Part shown: in pieces, positions 20,321-31,413 of the stretch | How positions within the stretch are numbered: position 1 is the first letter of the stretch | Layout of the letters: the number at the start of each line of letters is the position of its first letter | Assembly: GCA_951799405.1 (NCBI GenBank) | Contig: OX637332.1 | Location: 5,399,001 to 5,463,000, forward strand | DNA: 64,000 nucleotides | Direction of reading: 5' to 3' | Source of the DNA: Agapetus fuscipes | Lineage: Eukaryota > Arthropoda > Insecta > Trichoptera > Glossosomatidae | Translations under genes and position numbers: made by a program | The notes under the pieces: generated by a model | What the model was told of the DNA's origin: nothing | The model's input: the letters and a program-made list of their open reading frames with translations, nothing else | Database searches by the model: none

Positions 20321-21907
20321 TATCACCAAAGTGAATCAAAACAGTACTCAATCTAAAAGTAAAAATAAAAAATATAAAGGAAATTATTTCTCCCTGAGTG
20401 AAGCACCCACCGCTTTGCGAAAGTGCGCCGTCTATAAATGAAAAATATCAATGCCACTGAAACACTTGTTATAAGTTTTACGCATCCGGTATATTATCAA
20501 TTGTAAACTAAGTATTTGATAAATAAAATTTAGGAAACAATGAACAGCTGACAATATGATTGAAGAATCAAAATGTCTGAGGTGTAAGCAGTGAATTTAT
20601 ACAAAAAAAGTGCGACTGGGAATAAATTGAATTTGTACAGCCGCATATTACACTCAGATGATATTGTACTTCGTAAGATTTTTTAAATCAATTGGAGCCC
20701 ATAAAGTATTGCAAAAAAAGTCCACAAATTTCATGACAATCATCGAAGAAGAAAGGTGGGTAGAAACGCACTCAATCTCAAAAATAACTAGTCAAGCTAG
20801 GGGGTGATTTTATCTTACTAATCAAAATATTAATAAGAATAGGCCGTAAGGTTTAACAAAACGAAGTGATACGATGTAGAAGTACAAATAATTAAAAGTT
20901 AATAGTCTCGACAGGTTAGAGGGCCCTTGTTTGACACGTCTGTACTATATGTATAAATAATGCACGCTAGCCGGAGGAACAAAGTTGTCAAAATTTTGTT
21001 CAGTTTCCTAATCTAACTCTGCAGTTAGGGCTAATCAACCTTCACAAGAAATGAGAACTTAAGTGAGAAGTCTAGATTTTTTTAGCAATCGTATTGGTAG
21101 ATAGAAAACAATCAAACATGGCCGATAAGGCGGTAAAAATTTTTCCATCCAAATCGTACCTGCTACCTTGAAAATTTCGATTACAAAATTTTTTGGGGAA
21201 AATTTTACCACCCAGTTATCTGTTCATGCGGGGCAAATTTTTCTAGATTTCTATCTACAAATATGATCACTCGAGATAACAGAGGCCGGTCAATCGGATA
21301 CAAGGTAAATCATATAAAATAATGACGATTAATGTTAAAAATAATAAGTTTTTCAAACTAATGCTATTCGTGTATAAGGCAGAACAAAGTTTAATTAAAA
21401 AAACAAACAAATTAGATTATAACAGATCACATGATCTGGATGTTGCAAAACCGAAAACATTTTTTTTTGCATAATTTATCCGGCTTGACCGAATGCTGAT
21501 TTACATAGAATAAATTATCGTCATCGGCCACATCTAGGCGCAACCACATGCGCGGATAATCGCTCCGGGCGATATCACTCTCGGCTAGTAACAAATCTAT
21601 TGTCACAAAATGGGGCGATTGATTACAATTTAATGGCGGTTCTGCTCGGCCAACTGCCGATGATTGATCGCCCTTGTTTTTTTTGTCCTAAATTTTGATT
21701 TAATATGTTTCGGCGCTGGGCGGACGCATCTGCCGGCAGACGACGCCTCAAATGAGACGGATTTTGATTTTTTGAAAAACCTTCAAATTTTTTGTGACAA
21801 AAAAAAACGGGAAAAATTTCGATGTGACCTTGAAATTTCAAGAGAATCGAAATAAATACAAACTTACAATTTATCAATGTATTTTCTTTTCTAGTGTAAT
21901 AATATCC
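20321..21907. other. Unannotated intronic sequence
   Basis: By position this lies in the intron between DDR exons at 24710 and 19830. No repeat family or exon recognised. Confidence 0.5.
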
Positions 21908-22323
21908 TGTTATGATTTTTAGGGTTCTACTAGTCTCCAAATTTAACACTGGTCTTCTTTTAGGATATTTATTTTACAGTTAAATTAATTTTTTACACTT
22001 TTACACTTAATTAGCAATTTACATTTATTTATTTCACAGATGGTTTGTGTTCAATTATGCTGTTAGCCTTCACAGGTATAAGGTCGCAAAAGAACTCTCC
22101 TCCTGCAAGCTGTTTGCGCCTTATATACCCCAGCGATAGAAGCTTCTAAAGGTGAATTTTGCCAGAAGCTTCTCGAAGCACATTATTACGACAATCGAGG
22201 GAATTCTCTATTTACTCAACAATCATTAATCCTACCCACCAATATTATTAAGAATTCCTATCAGCTATAACTAATACCTATACCTATCTAAATATTTATC
22301 TTGCATAAACTATTAACATAACA
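21908..22323 (-). mobile_element. Solo LTR with heat-shock-like promoter, copy C
   Basis: On the minus strand it starts TGTTATG and ends GAACCCTAAAAATCATAACA, i.e. TG...CA ends. Flanking tetramers ATCC (21904-21907) and ATAC (22324-22327) are a near-match target duplication. It aligns along its length with copies at 30784 and 41761. U3 contains heat-shock-element motifs, a TATA box and AATAAA signals. No internal retroviral sequence lies next to it. Confidence 0.8.
22118..22179 (-). promoter_or_regulatory. Heat-shock-element array and TATA box in solo LTR C
   Basis: Minus strand: TTCGAGAAGCTTC (22166-22178) is a perfect three-unit inverted HSE pattern (TTCnnGAAnnTTC). A second GAAGCTTC lies near 22141, then GTATATAAGGCGC (TATA) ~40 bp downstream of the array. 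Confidence 0.65.
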
Positions 22324-22732
22324 ATACAATGAAATGTATTTCTCTACTTAGGTATACGTATGTTTCCTATGGACTTCTATACATGTCAACTGATTTTCAC
22401 CAATCTGTCAGAAAAGATGTAAAATATTCTTGGAATTGTAAATCTTTGTCGTTAATTAATTGATGACAAGTATTAAAAATTTCGGCCCTGTTGTTGCCTA
22501 AGGCTGCTACCCTTACCTGTGGAAAAAATGTTTTCAAAAGTCAAAATAGCGAAATGAAAATGTAACTTACAACATCGATGTTCCCTTTGCCTGGCCAAAC
22601 CGCTCTTTAGATTTTCACCAAATTTAAAGACAAATTTAGACCCGCAAGATGGATCATTTGATGTTTGATATCGATTGGATTACATTTATTTCGTATTTTA
22701 CTATTTCCACCCTGGTTTTAGCTTCAAGCTGA
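22324..22732. other. Unannotated sequence
   Basis: No gene or repeat recognised. Confidence 0.5.
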
Positions 22733-23240
22733 CTGTAACTGTAACTCTGTCGCCATTCCCCTAGGGGTGGCCAGAGCCTCTGCAGAGCTGCCTCCATTTT
22801 TTCCTATCCTTACATACCTCTTTCAATTCATTCATATCCATCACCTTTTTCATGCATTTTCTTCTTTTACGCTCACTTTGTATATCCCATTCTTTCACAA
22901 TCTCCTCAATTTGATCACTCCATACTTTTCTCGGTCGTCCCTTCCCTCTTTTTCCTTTCACACTTTCTTTGTATAGATACTTTGTCAGTCTATCATCATT
23001 CATTCTTTCCACATGCCCAAACCATCTCATCACATTCTTTTGTACCTTAACTTTCACACCCTCTTTCAAATTACATTATTTTTTTACCCATTCATTCCTA
23101 ACTCTATCCCTCAGAGTTTTTCCTGTCATGCTTCTCAAATGCTTCATTTCCACCGTACCTACATACTTTACTCATTTCGCTATCGTTTACTGTCCATGCT
23201 TCACTTCCATACGTGCTTCACTTCCATACACTTCCCTTTA
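22733..23240 (-). pseudogene. RTE-like LINE B, 3' terminal fragment
   Basis: Third LINE B copy; an intact stretch of 102 codons (MKEGVKVKVQKNVMRWFGHV to CRGSGHP) and a frameshifted upstream part around 23090-23240. Ends in GACTGTAACTGTAACTCTG at the low-coordinate side. Confidence 0.85.
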
Positions 23241-24117
23241 GCTTTTTGAATAAATTGATTATTTATTTAAATTTTCACACATTAAAATTTGTTCTTTATC
23301 CGCAAAGTGCGATGTGAAACATTGTGAGTACTACAAACACGTTAAAATAGCAATGATTTTTAGGAAAGCTTCTTTTTCTATGAAAATGAAAGAAGTTTTC
23401 TCGCTAATTAATACCTGTTTAGTGTAACCGCTATTCTTGGAACTAGTATTTAGTACCTGTTAATTCATTGTATTGTTTCACACATTAAGACGGGATTCCA
23501 GCCGCTTATATCTAATACTGAGGATCATGTTATCGTGCCTGTGTAGCTGTTTAATAGATCCACTAATTCTGTGTGAATGTATTTGCATTATGATCCGGCA
23601 AATGGCAAACATTCCACACAATACATAAGCCCATTAGTATTGGAGACGATCCGTCAAGGTCTCATCTTGCTCTAATTAATCACATCACTTTGTACTAATT
23701 ACGTATTTGAAGAATGTAACGAAATGATTAATTAATAAGTATGTCAGGAAAATAAAGAATATGGGGAAATTTTGAATATTGACGTAAAAACAAAAGAAAG
23801 ACCGACAAGGGGTGTGATCGGTTCGCCCGTCTTGAAAAGAAGCCACAGGTTTGTGTGTATTTTGAATATTAACTTTGTTGTGTTCTGTTGATATTGTGTT
23901 AATGATAAAATAAATGAAGATCAACAATTACTGTAGTGCATTGATTACTACCCACTGGAAAAAAACACCCATTTTACTCTGTATTATAACAAAAAATGGT
24001 GCTAAAAATATTTTGGATGAACTTAAAGAACGGAAAGAATCCTGGAACAAATTACCTGTTTTAGTCTTCATAAATTGGCAACCAACGTGAGGCTAGCTAA
24101 ATATCATCACAAGAAGT
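23241..24117. other. Unannotated intronic sequence
   Basis: Only the small block at 23761-23840 (GGGGAAATTTTGAATATTGACG) recurs, near 14446. No exon seen. Confidence 0.5.
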
Positions 24118-24580
24118 ATGATTGGGAAAAAACGGGGTGATTGGGTGGGGAATGATTTTTTTAGATAGAAATGTGGTGTAAGAGAAAGTGCGAAAGTAAC
24201 GATGAAAAAAGTTTATTAAGATGGTTTGGATTTATGGAGAGAATGAATGATAATGGACTGACGAAGAAAGTATACGATGCATAAATAGATGGATATTGAG
24301 GTAGAGGAAGACCGAGCAAGGTATCTTAAAAAATAACGCAACTAAGCTACACATATAGCGTATTTTTTTGCCTGCCTTATCTTCGAAGGTATCACATGTG
24401 ACGATTTGGGACCTATGTATGGATGGACCATATCCCTGAAATTAATGGGATATCGAGAGTCCTAAAAATGCGAGAACTGGTATGAAAAAGGTTATGACTC
24501 TGGATGAAATGAGAGAAAATTGTGAGGGCCGAAAAAATGACGGTTGATTTGTAATATCACCTGCTAAGAAATATTTTTTT
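24118..24580 (+). pseudogene. RTE-like LINE A fragment interrupted by SINE A
   Basis: Matches the C-terminal coding part of LINE A (TATGATTGGGAAAAAACGGG, GAATGTGGTG-like, CTGGATGAAATGAGAG) with many mutations and stops. A SINE A tail piece interrupts it at 24329-24413, after which the LINE resumes at GGATGGACCATATCC. Confidence 0.8.
24329..24413 (-). repeat. SINE A 3' part inserted in LINE A
   Basis: ACGCAACTAAGCTACACATAT through ATTTGGGACCTAT equals the reverse complement of the SINE A tail region. GTAT flanks both sides. Confidence 0.8.
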
Positions 24581-24709
24581 ATTGTTATTTTTTTATAAAA
24601 AAATATTTATAATTGTTAATTATTGAAGTTGTTAATTTTTTTCGCAAGAGGTTGATAGGTTCAATATGTAAATCTAGATTCAAGAAAATTGATAAAAATT
24701 TCGACTTAC

Positions 24710-25577
24710 TTATGTCCAGTGAAGAACCAGCTGATATCAGTAGGAGCAGCCCAAAAGTCATGAGGAAAAAGTAAGATTTTATTCCTTCAAATAATCTCAA
24801 ATCTCCAAGGATTTTACTTCGCCTCTCTGCCTGCTTTTTATGTTTCATCTTATTGGAAATCTCTTCAAATAAAGGCATTTTCTTTGGATTCAAAAATATT
24901 GGTTCAATTTCGTGCTTTGCTTGAATTTTATTGTCAGATTTTTTATCTAAGTTCTTGTCAATTGCAGTCACATTCCTCTCTCCGGTTTGATAAGATTTGT
25001 TGAATTTTATTTCCAAGATTGATTCTTGGTTCTTCACGGCATTCTCTTCATTTCTGTCATCCACGCTTGAGTATTCTTCAATAAACCTTCTCACGGTATT
25101 TTCCCAGCTGTTGAGTTTTCTAATGCATATTATTGAACAATCATAATATGGGTGTAAGGAATTATAATCACTTGCCAATCGGCTGGTCAAATATAATTCG
25201 GATTCAATTTGTTTTCTAATAAACTCGCCTACGCCATAATTTTTTAATGTTATATTTAATTTTTCACCATAAAAATACCATTGAATTAAATTTATTATAT
25301 CATTTCCATCTTCAATGAGATTCGTTTGAATTTTTATTTCTGATATTCCAAATTCGTAACTCTTGAGTCTCACCATTTTCTTGTTTTTATGGTCTTGTAT
25401 CTCATCTTGAATTTGTTCATTTTGATCTTGTATGTTTTTCTCTTTAACACGGGGAGGCATTGTGGACAATTCTTCGTTTGCCCACAGAATCAGGTGACTT
25501 TTGCTTTTGTTCATTTGTACAAAAAGCATTGTTGCCATTTGAGAGTTCACATTTTTCTTATCTGGGTGATTAGAAAT
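24710..25577 (-). CDS. Ddr: DDR signal-peptide exon with long in-frame upstream extension
   Basis: An 868-bp minus-strand exon with acceptor TTTCTTTTTGTTTCAG and donor GTAAGT. It is open for 289 codons plus one base. The C-terminal end reads MTFGLLLLISAGSSLDI (Met codon at 24761-24759), a good signal peptide. The leftover base A joins AA of exon 19830 to give Lys before RCGEALGM, so the mature DDR N-terminus follows at once, as in known DDRs. The 272 codons before that Met are also open: polar, Lys/Glu/Asn-rich, with no domain I recognise. They may be an N-terminal extension, a longer leader or the end of another gene overlapping the DDR start. Unspliced, the frame continues to a stop at 24585. 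Start choice is therefore uncertain; the splice joint is well supported. Confidence 0.7.
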
Positions 25578-25640
25578 CTGAAACAAAAAGAAATGAATAA
25601 ATTAACATACTTTTACATATATATTTTTAAATTTATATAG

Positions 25641-25886
25641 TCACACTTAGAGGTTGGTATGAGGCTGACCACCCATACTGTAAAAAATGGTTCACTTTGC
25701 CAGTGTCACCCCTGTTTCAGGGAATGTGACCAAAAGTTGTGGGGCTTATGTTCATTTGAGGTTTGGATTTTATTTGTAAGTACACATTCAGCATTTGTAA
25801 GCGCGAACCACACGTGTTGGTTTGTGGGCATACATCTGAGAGCTTTAAATGAATATATCCTTGCAACTTAGATTATATATTATAGA
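25641..25886 (+). repeat. R retroposon copy
   Basis: GAGGCTGACC subtype lacking the first ~8 bases (starts CACACTTAGAGG). It lies ~60 bp upstream of the acceptor of the DDR exon. Confidence 0.88.
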
Positions 25887-26096
25887 CATGACTTATAGGT
25901 TGGTATGAAGCTGAACACCCATAGTCTAAAAATGCTTCACTTTGCCAATGTCACCCCTGTTACCGGTTTGCGAAAGTTGTAGGGCTGATGTTAAGTTGAG
26001 ATTGAATTTTTATGTTATAAGTTCACATGCGACATGTGTAAGCGCGAACTTAAACGTGTCTGCTTGTGAGAATGCGTTTAACATGAATCAAATGAG
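25887..26096 (+). repeat. R retroposon copy, second in tandem
   Basis: Directly follows the previous copy (CATGACTTATAGGTTGG). Tail missing, ends near CATGAATCAAATGAG. Confidence 0.85.
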
Positions 26097-27070
26097 AGGA
26101 AGAGTATTTAATAAAAAAACGTACTTGCTATAAATTACTGTTGGCCTTTTAAAAATATTATTCATGAATGGCCATTTGAAGAGAAGTTGTGGTTAGAAAA
26201 TATAAATTAAAAAATAACAAGAGGCTAAGCCCTTTTGATCTTATTCCGAAAGTAGATAACGTCCCCCAGTGCTTGTTTGGCTTATCTAACATTCGATTTA
26301 AAGATGACGTTTTAATAAAATCGTCTTTAGAATCACATTCTACACAATGCGAGCTAAGAAAAAACTTTAATGTAGGTGTTTTTTTTAAATACTTTTAAAA
26401 TCCATTTTCGGTTTTCACAAGACACATTGGTCCAGTACACATACAAACATTGATCATGTAAAGTTACCTATGATGGACATAAGACAAAGAAGCACTTAGA
26501 GAACGATAAGTAAATAGAGAATTAAAATCTAAACTGAAATAACATTCTAGAACTACTTAGAACTGATCGAGCAAAAATAGTACAAAAACATTTTCCTTAG
26601 ATCTTGAGAAATTTTGAGAAAAACGTGTGGGTTTTCAAGTTAGGGTTTTTTAAGTTAAGTGGGATTTTTTAAGGTAAAGGATTGTTACGTAAAATTGAGG
26701 TAAATCTATGTCAGAACAAATGAAATGCCAAAAAAAATTGTTACTGTAAATGATGAAACTTGAAATGTGAAACATGAAATTTGAAATGTGTTTTTTTTAA
26801 AAATAAATTGTTGAAATTTAAATGACTTGTTTTTCGAGAGGTAAGTGAAAATAAATATGCAATGTGTCGATTATAAAAAAAAATGCCAGGAAAAAGTGGG
26901 AATCATTGAGGTGTTTACAAATACAAATTTGTGTTTCGTTGTGCGGGAAGTTTCTCTCATTTTTACTCTAGTTTGTTTTTGAATTAGTGAATTTGATCCT
27001 AAAAGGCACCTTTTCTACGCCATACATTTTTGATAAAACGCAAAAAGACATTTCGCGCCGCTCTAATGTA
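26097..27070. other. Unannotated; one old dispersed block
   Basis: 26250-26368 resembles 5452-5562 and lies in a 69-codon ORF of no recognised family. Tandem-like TGAAACTTGAAATGTGAAAC near 26755. Otherwise nothing. Confidence 0.45.
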
Positions 27071-27305
27071 TAATCCAAGCTGTTAAGATATGTTAACATT
27101 TAAGGCTCACATTAAATGCATGCCCACAGACCGACACATGTAGATTCGCGCCTACAAATTCTGCATGCGTGCGTACAAATAAACAAAACCTAACATGAAC
27201 ATAAACCTTGCAACTGCCTTTTCCTGAAACCGGGGTGGCATTAGCAAAAGTGAACTGATTTTTACAGCACGGGGGTCAGACTCATACCAACCTATCAGTC
27301 AAGGA
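27071..27305 (-). repeat. R retroposon copy
   Basis: Full-length with a 10-20 bp loss in the CTGCC..TTCCCTGAAACCGGG region. 5' end CCTATCAGTCAAGGAG at the right. Confidence 0.88.
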
Positions 27306-27521
27306 GCACAACAAAAAAACATTTTTAATTGCCTACATCTTGAGACTTCAAAGACTCACACAGACAAACACAATTACACTTTCGCAACAGTATTATACTT
27401 GGGGGCTTTGATAATAAACTGCCGGCAACTAGAGCAATTAGACTTGCTGCAACATCTGCAAAGGCTCTTCAGATTCTCTCATTCCGTCTTATCTCATCTT
27501 TACCCGAGTATTAAACATGGC

Positions 27522-27604
27522 CTCGATTGTTGTACGAAAACTACATCACTCTCTAGGAGTACCGTCGGATATTCAAATACATTTTCGATTTACGCAATCG
27601 AGGT
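27522..27604. mobile_element. Mini inverted-repeat element (CCTCGATTG type), copy 1
   Basis: Starts CCTCGATTGTTGTACGAAAA and ends TTTTCGATTTACGCAATCGAGG, ~83 bp, with CTCTAGGAGTACCGTCG inside. Related copies are at 30355-30453 and 52482-52575. Confidence 0.65.
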
Positions 27605-27754
27605 GAGTTTACTCAACATTGTATACTCGGGGTACTTAACTAGCCCATCTCCCCATCTTGGGAAGACAATCCAAAACCGTCCTTAGATCGACAGGGATGG
27701 CACAATCAAGGCGATATGAATGCTCTAGATTAATATTCAAATTGAATCGTTCTA

Positions 27755-28278
27755 TTCCTTGACTTATAGGTCGGTATGAGACTGACCACTCATACTGTAA
27801 AAAATGGTTCACTTTAACAATGTCACCTCTGTTTCAGGGAAGGTCGGCAAGAGTTGCAGGGCTTGTGTTCATTTGAGATTGGGTTTTTTATATTGTAGGT
27901 CCACATGCGGCATGTGTTAGCGTGAAATTTTACATGTACTATGTTTCTGGGAATGCGTTTAATATGAATCTTAAATGATATATGAGTCGTATAAATGCAA
28001 AAGCCGTCAACTCCTTACGCGATGATTTTGAGAAACATAAACTTGTAAACTTGTAAAACGACAACGCCAGTTGGAGATGACGGCGTTTGCACGAAATCAT
28101 ACTTTTCAATTAAAATTACGAAGGATTAAGTGAGGTTTACATTATATCACACACATCAAATGATTTGTTACACTGCGCAGAATCACATTCAATCATTATC
28201 TCAAAAATCATAAATTTTGGAGATGACGGCGTTTGCAGTCATACGACTCATATCTTTGCAGCTAAGATTTAGATTTAG
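27755..28278 (+). repeat. R retroposon copy split by a TA-flanked MITE
   Basis: R starts TTCCTTGACTTATAGG and runs to TTAAATGATA (27980); the tail ATCTTTGCAGCTAAGATTTAG resumes after the MITE at 28253. Confidence 0.9.
27983..28250. mobile_element. TA-flanked MITE (TGAGTCGTAT ends), 268 bp
   Basis: Starts TGAGTCGTATAAATGCAAA and ends TTTGCAGTCATACGACTCA, with ~30-bp imperfect inverted ends continuing GCCGTCAWCTCC. TA on both sides (27981-27982, 28251-28252) is the Tc1/mariner-type target duplication. The GGAGATGACGGCGTTTGC block occurs a second time inside near 28070. Non-coding. Confidence 0.85.
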
Positions 28279-28365
28279 AATCGTACGGAACCGACGGCCG
28301 TAATCTAGATTTACAAAAATATAAATAACAAGCTGTACCCTGCCACCCCTTGTGGTGGCTCGTCT

Positions 28366-28432
28366 GGTTACTGTTATCATGTCGCCATTCCATTAGGGAT
28401 GGCCAGGATCTCCGCACATGTGTCTCTACTGT
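28366..28432 (-). repeat. LINE B/C 3'-end scrap
   Basis: The minus strand of TGTCGCCATTCCATTAGGGATGGCCAGGATCTCCGC matches the last bases of the LINE B and C 3' ends. Confidence 0.6.
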
Positions 28433-28529
28433 GCTGTGTCTTTGCACACTTTTTTTAGTCTAAAAACTCCCCTGCCATGAAGTGAAAATAGCTTTAGCGT
28501 ATTTCTGCTCTCTTTTTTTTTTAAGAAAT

Positions 28530-28826
28530 CCTGTACGGGAGACTCCCTAGATTCTAAAGACTCTAGGGGTCTATGACACTTGTTTTAGGGTGTTTGCGAG
28601 CTTGGTCATCGCTACAAAGCACCAATACTCAAGCAAGACCCAGTTGCTGTATGGCTGGATGGACCTTTTAGTAACAGGTCTTTGGTAAAGATTTAATTAT
28701 TTTTTTCAACCCAGCGGAGAGCATATTAGAAATATAAGGGGTATTTTTTTGTGCTCCGCCCGGATCCGAATCCACAACCTTCCATTTTCGAGTCCGAAGT
28801 GTTGCCACTGGACTACGAACCGGTCC
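28530..28826 (-). mobile_element. SINE B, full length
   Basis: Minus strand: head with TAGTCCAGTGGCAACACTTCGG and a degraded box B (GGATTCGGATCC), body with GGTCCATCCAGCCATACAG, tail with GGAGTCTCCCGTACAGGATTTCTT. The tail lacks the CTCTGCGGCACTA block found in the 31627 copy. Confidence 0.85.
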
Positions 28827-28828
28827 AA

Positions 28829-29754
28829 GAAATGCCAACGACACGCGGTGTACCAAAGCGGTCACCATCCAAGTACTATCCGCGCCTAGTGTTGCTTAAC
28901 TTCAATGATTTGATGAGAACCGGTGCTTTCAACATGGTATAGTCGTTGACGTCTTTTCCTTTATTGTTCCATTTTTTTTATACAAAAGACTTAGTTTGCA
29001 TGTAAAGAATTACTCATGTAAGTTTCATCTCAATCTCTTCTGTAGTTTAGGAGTCCATACAGGACTAACATACATACATCCATATTAGATAGAAGATATT
29101 AGATAGATGGATGCTCGGGGCGGCCGCAGCCTCTGCAGATACACCTCTTTTTCTTCGTAATGTCAGTTAGGTAAGAAATAAATATTACAAAAAAAATCAA
29201 GGTATAAGCTGTTACAATGCGTACGCCCAGTTTTGCAATATTTCACATATCAATAGAAATTGATACATTACCGAACAAAAGCTCAGTTTTTTACATTATT
29301 TCTTGCAGCCGTTGTGGTAGCCCTGCCGCCTTTCTCGCCACTCTTCGCTCGCTTTACGTGACCATTGTATCAATGTGACAATTTATAACCGAATCGGAGG
29401 GCCGACGTGCCGACGGAAACACCCGAACGCCATTTCGAAAATGGAAAAGATATGTCAAATATCGAAATACATTTTTCTCCGCCCGGACCGGGAATAAATC
29501 TCGGTCCCGCCCCGCAAATGATTGAGGACGCTTTTGAGAGCCCTGCCAAGGTTTCCCTTACACCTGGCGGCGGCGGACGCTATCACACTTGACTTTTACA
29601 ACTGGAAAATCAACAGGGCTGCCAAAATAATATTACATTTTTTTTTTTAAGTTTATGTAAAATTTTCAAAATAGAAACCTTTTATTTATTTTCTTGTTCT
29701 TCACTAACAATACATGTCCTTATATTAGATTGATCTATTGGTTAGATATATTGT
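28829..29754. other. Mostly unannotated, with a CpG-rich island
   Basis: 29330-29590 is unusually GC/CpG-rich for this window (CCGCCCGGACCGGG, GGCGGCGGCGG) and includes a 61-codon plus-strand ORF from 29407. It has no recognised domain and no clear splice sites. It could be an exon, a promoter or an old element part. A scrap of LINE 3' end (GCCTCTGCAGATACACCTC) is near 29130. Confidence 0.35.
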
Positions 29755-29987
29755 CCGGCCGAAAGTATAGTTGGTAAAGTGCTCGCATTTTATGCCGAGA
29801 GCTCGGGCTCCAATCCCACCGTGGGATGAAATGAAATCAGAAATGATTTCATATAAAATACTGACAGGGTTTACTCAGCCTTTACAAAAACTGAGTTAGA
29901 TCAGCTCCATCGGGAGCTGGGAACCCCCCACTTTAATTGAAGAGGTTGGCGTATAGTTGCCCTCCTTACCTGTTAAAATAAATATAT
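29755..29987 (+). repeat. SINE A, tail-truncated
   Basis: Head GTCCGGCCGAAAGTATAGTTGG with box B-like GGGCTCCAATCCC, body through GGAGCTGGGAAC and CTCCTTACCTGTTAAAAT. The GCGTT tail is missing. Confidence 0.82.
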
Positions 29988-30354
29988 TCAATTTGATAGT
30001 TCACTCTTCTCAGTGCTTCTCAGTTCATTCTAGGTCGTCGTGCCTCTTGCCAACTAAACCTTGTGAATTATGTAAGCTATAACTATAATGGTAATAATGT
30101 CAAACGACCGTAATTCTAACATGAATCTAAAAATTTAATAGTTAATAAAAAAAGTAGATACAAAAAAAGAAGGAGAAGTCTCACATGTTGTATAATTACC
30201 TTCTAATAATTTCATTATTATTATAATTTTCGCTGTTTGCTTTCTTGAAAAATCTTGAGCGCTCTCATTTCGGGAATTTAATTAATTTTTATTATTTACA
30301 TTGTTTGCTATGTTTGTGCAAACATTAACCCACGTATAAAGAATTACGTAAACT

Positions 30355-30453
30355 CACCTCGATGGCGTAAATTGAAAAAAATGTACGATAGCTAAATCAC
30401 TCACTAGGAGTGCCGTCGCATGTTTAATGCGTTTTCGATTTACGCAATCGAGG
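30355..30453. mobile_element. Mini inverted-repeat element (CCTCGATTG type), copy 2
   Basis: CCTCGATGGCGTAAATTGAAAA at the left and TTTTCGATTTACGCAATCGAGG at the right, centre CACTCACTAGGAGTGCCGTCG. Flanked on the left by GTAAACTCA, which mirrors the right flank of copy 1 (TGAGTTTAC), so the true inverted repeat may be longer. Confidence 0.65.
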
Positions 30454-30830
30454 AAATTTTATGATGGTGTGTTATACTCACGTACAGGCAAAATAAAGGC
30501 CATTCATGAACGGAAGGAGAGTGGGTGCGCTGCAATCGTATTATTTAAAGCAAAAAAATGTAATATCCGGAAAAAATGCGTTAGCACAAAAAAACTAATT
30601 AAGAATAAAGATTTTTGTTCAGAAATCCTATTATTTTTTCGCATCGTTAAGGTAAAAAGTTGTAAGATATACGCCTGTTTATTATTTATACCTTGTAGAC
30701 TGTATTGCAAGTAGATATACTTTCCACATACATTTAGTATGATGTGAAGTGCTAATTTGCTAAATTCCATACAGTTTGGATATTGTTATGTAAATAGCAA
30801 ATACTTAAAAATATTTAGGTAGGTAGGTAT

Positions 30831-31059
30831 CAGTGGCGAAGGGTGCCATACAAGCCGGTTCCCATCGGCTTCCCTTTTAAAATGATGTAACAAAGTAGTT
30901 AAAAAATATAGGCACAAAGTAAAAAAATACATTTAAAACCAAAGAAAAAATACGTATTTTTCCCCCATTTAAACCATGCAGTCTACTTTATTATCATTAT
31001 TGCCTCATCTTTAACGGGAAACCGATGGGAATCGGCCTGTATGGCACCCTTTGCCACTG
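30831..31059. mobile_element. hAT-type MITE, 229 bp, copy 2
   Basis: Same length and ends as the copy at 13824. Target duplication GTAGGTAT at 30823-30830 and 31060-31067. Roughly a dozen differences from copy 1 by eye. It interrupts solo LTR A. Confidence 0.94.
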
Positions 31060-31112
31060 GTAGGTATATCATTTAAGCTATAGGGTAAAGAGACATTCAA
31101 ATTTATGTACTG

Positions 31113-31166
31113 GAAGCTTTTAGAAGACCGTCTATAAGTAACTACTATCTTTCGAGCATAAAAAGC
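31113..31166 (+). promoter_or_regulatory. HSE-like array and TATA-like box in solo LTR A
   Basis: GAAGCTTTTAGAA (31113-31125) fits the GAAnnTTCnnGAA pattern with one mismatch in the middle unit; a TATA-like GCATAAAAAGC follows ~33 bp later. Confidence 0.55.
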
Positions 31167-31413
31167 TGCAAGCAGCTTGCAGGAGTCAGTTTATGTACGA
31201 CGCTCTGCTTTTGAACAAGAAGACATTGTAAGTGAACACCAACCAACTGTGAAATAAATGTAAATTGCTTAACCATAAATGTGATTTGTTAAAAATAAAT
31301 AATATAAACTGTTAAATAAATCTAAGGGTAAAATAAAAATCCTGTAAACAAGACCAGTTTATTTTATTTTATTTGAAGACTATTTGAACCTTAAAAACAC
31401 AACAATATCAATC

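Larger units (their letters stand above)
30784..31404 (+). mobile_element. Solo LTR with heat-shock-like promoter, copy A, split by hAT MITE
   Basis: Starts TGTTATGTAAATAGC and ends CCTTAAAAACACAACA. The 4-bp target duplication ATAT is at 30780-30783 and 31405-31408. Without the MITE and its extra 8 bp the LTR is 384 bp. It carries an HSE-like array, a TATA-like ATAAAAAGC and several AATAAA signals. No coding region follows. Confidence 0.85.
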
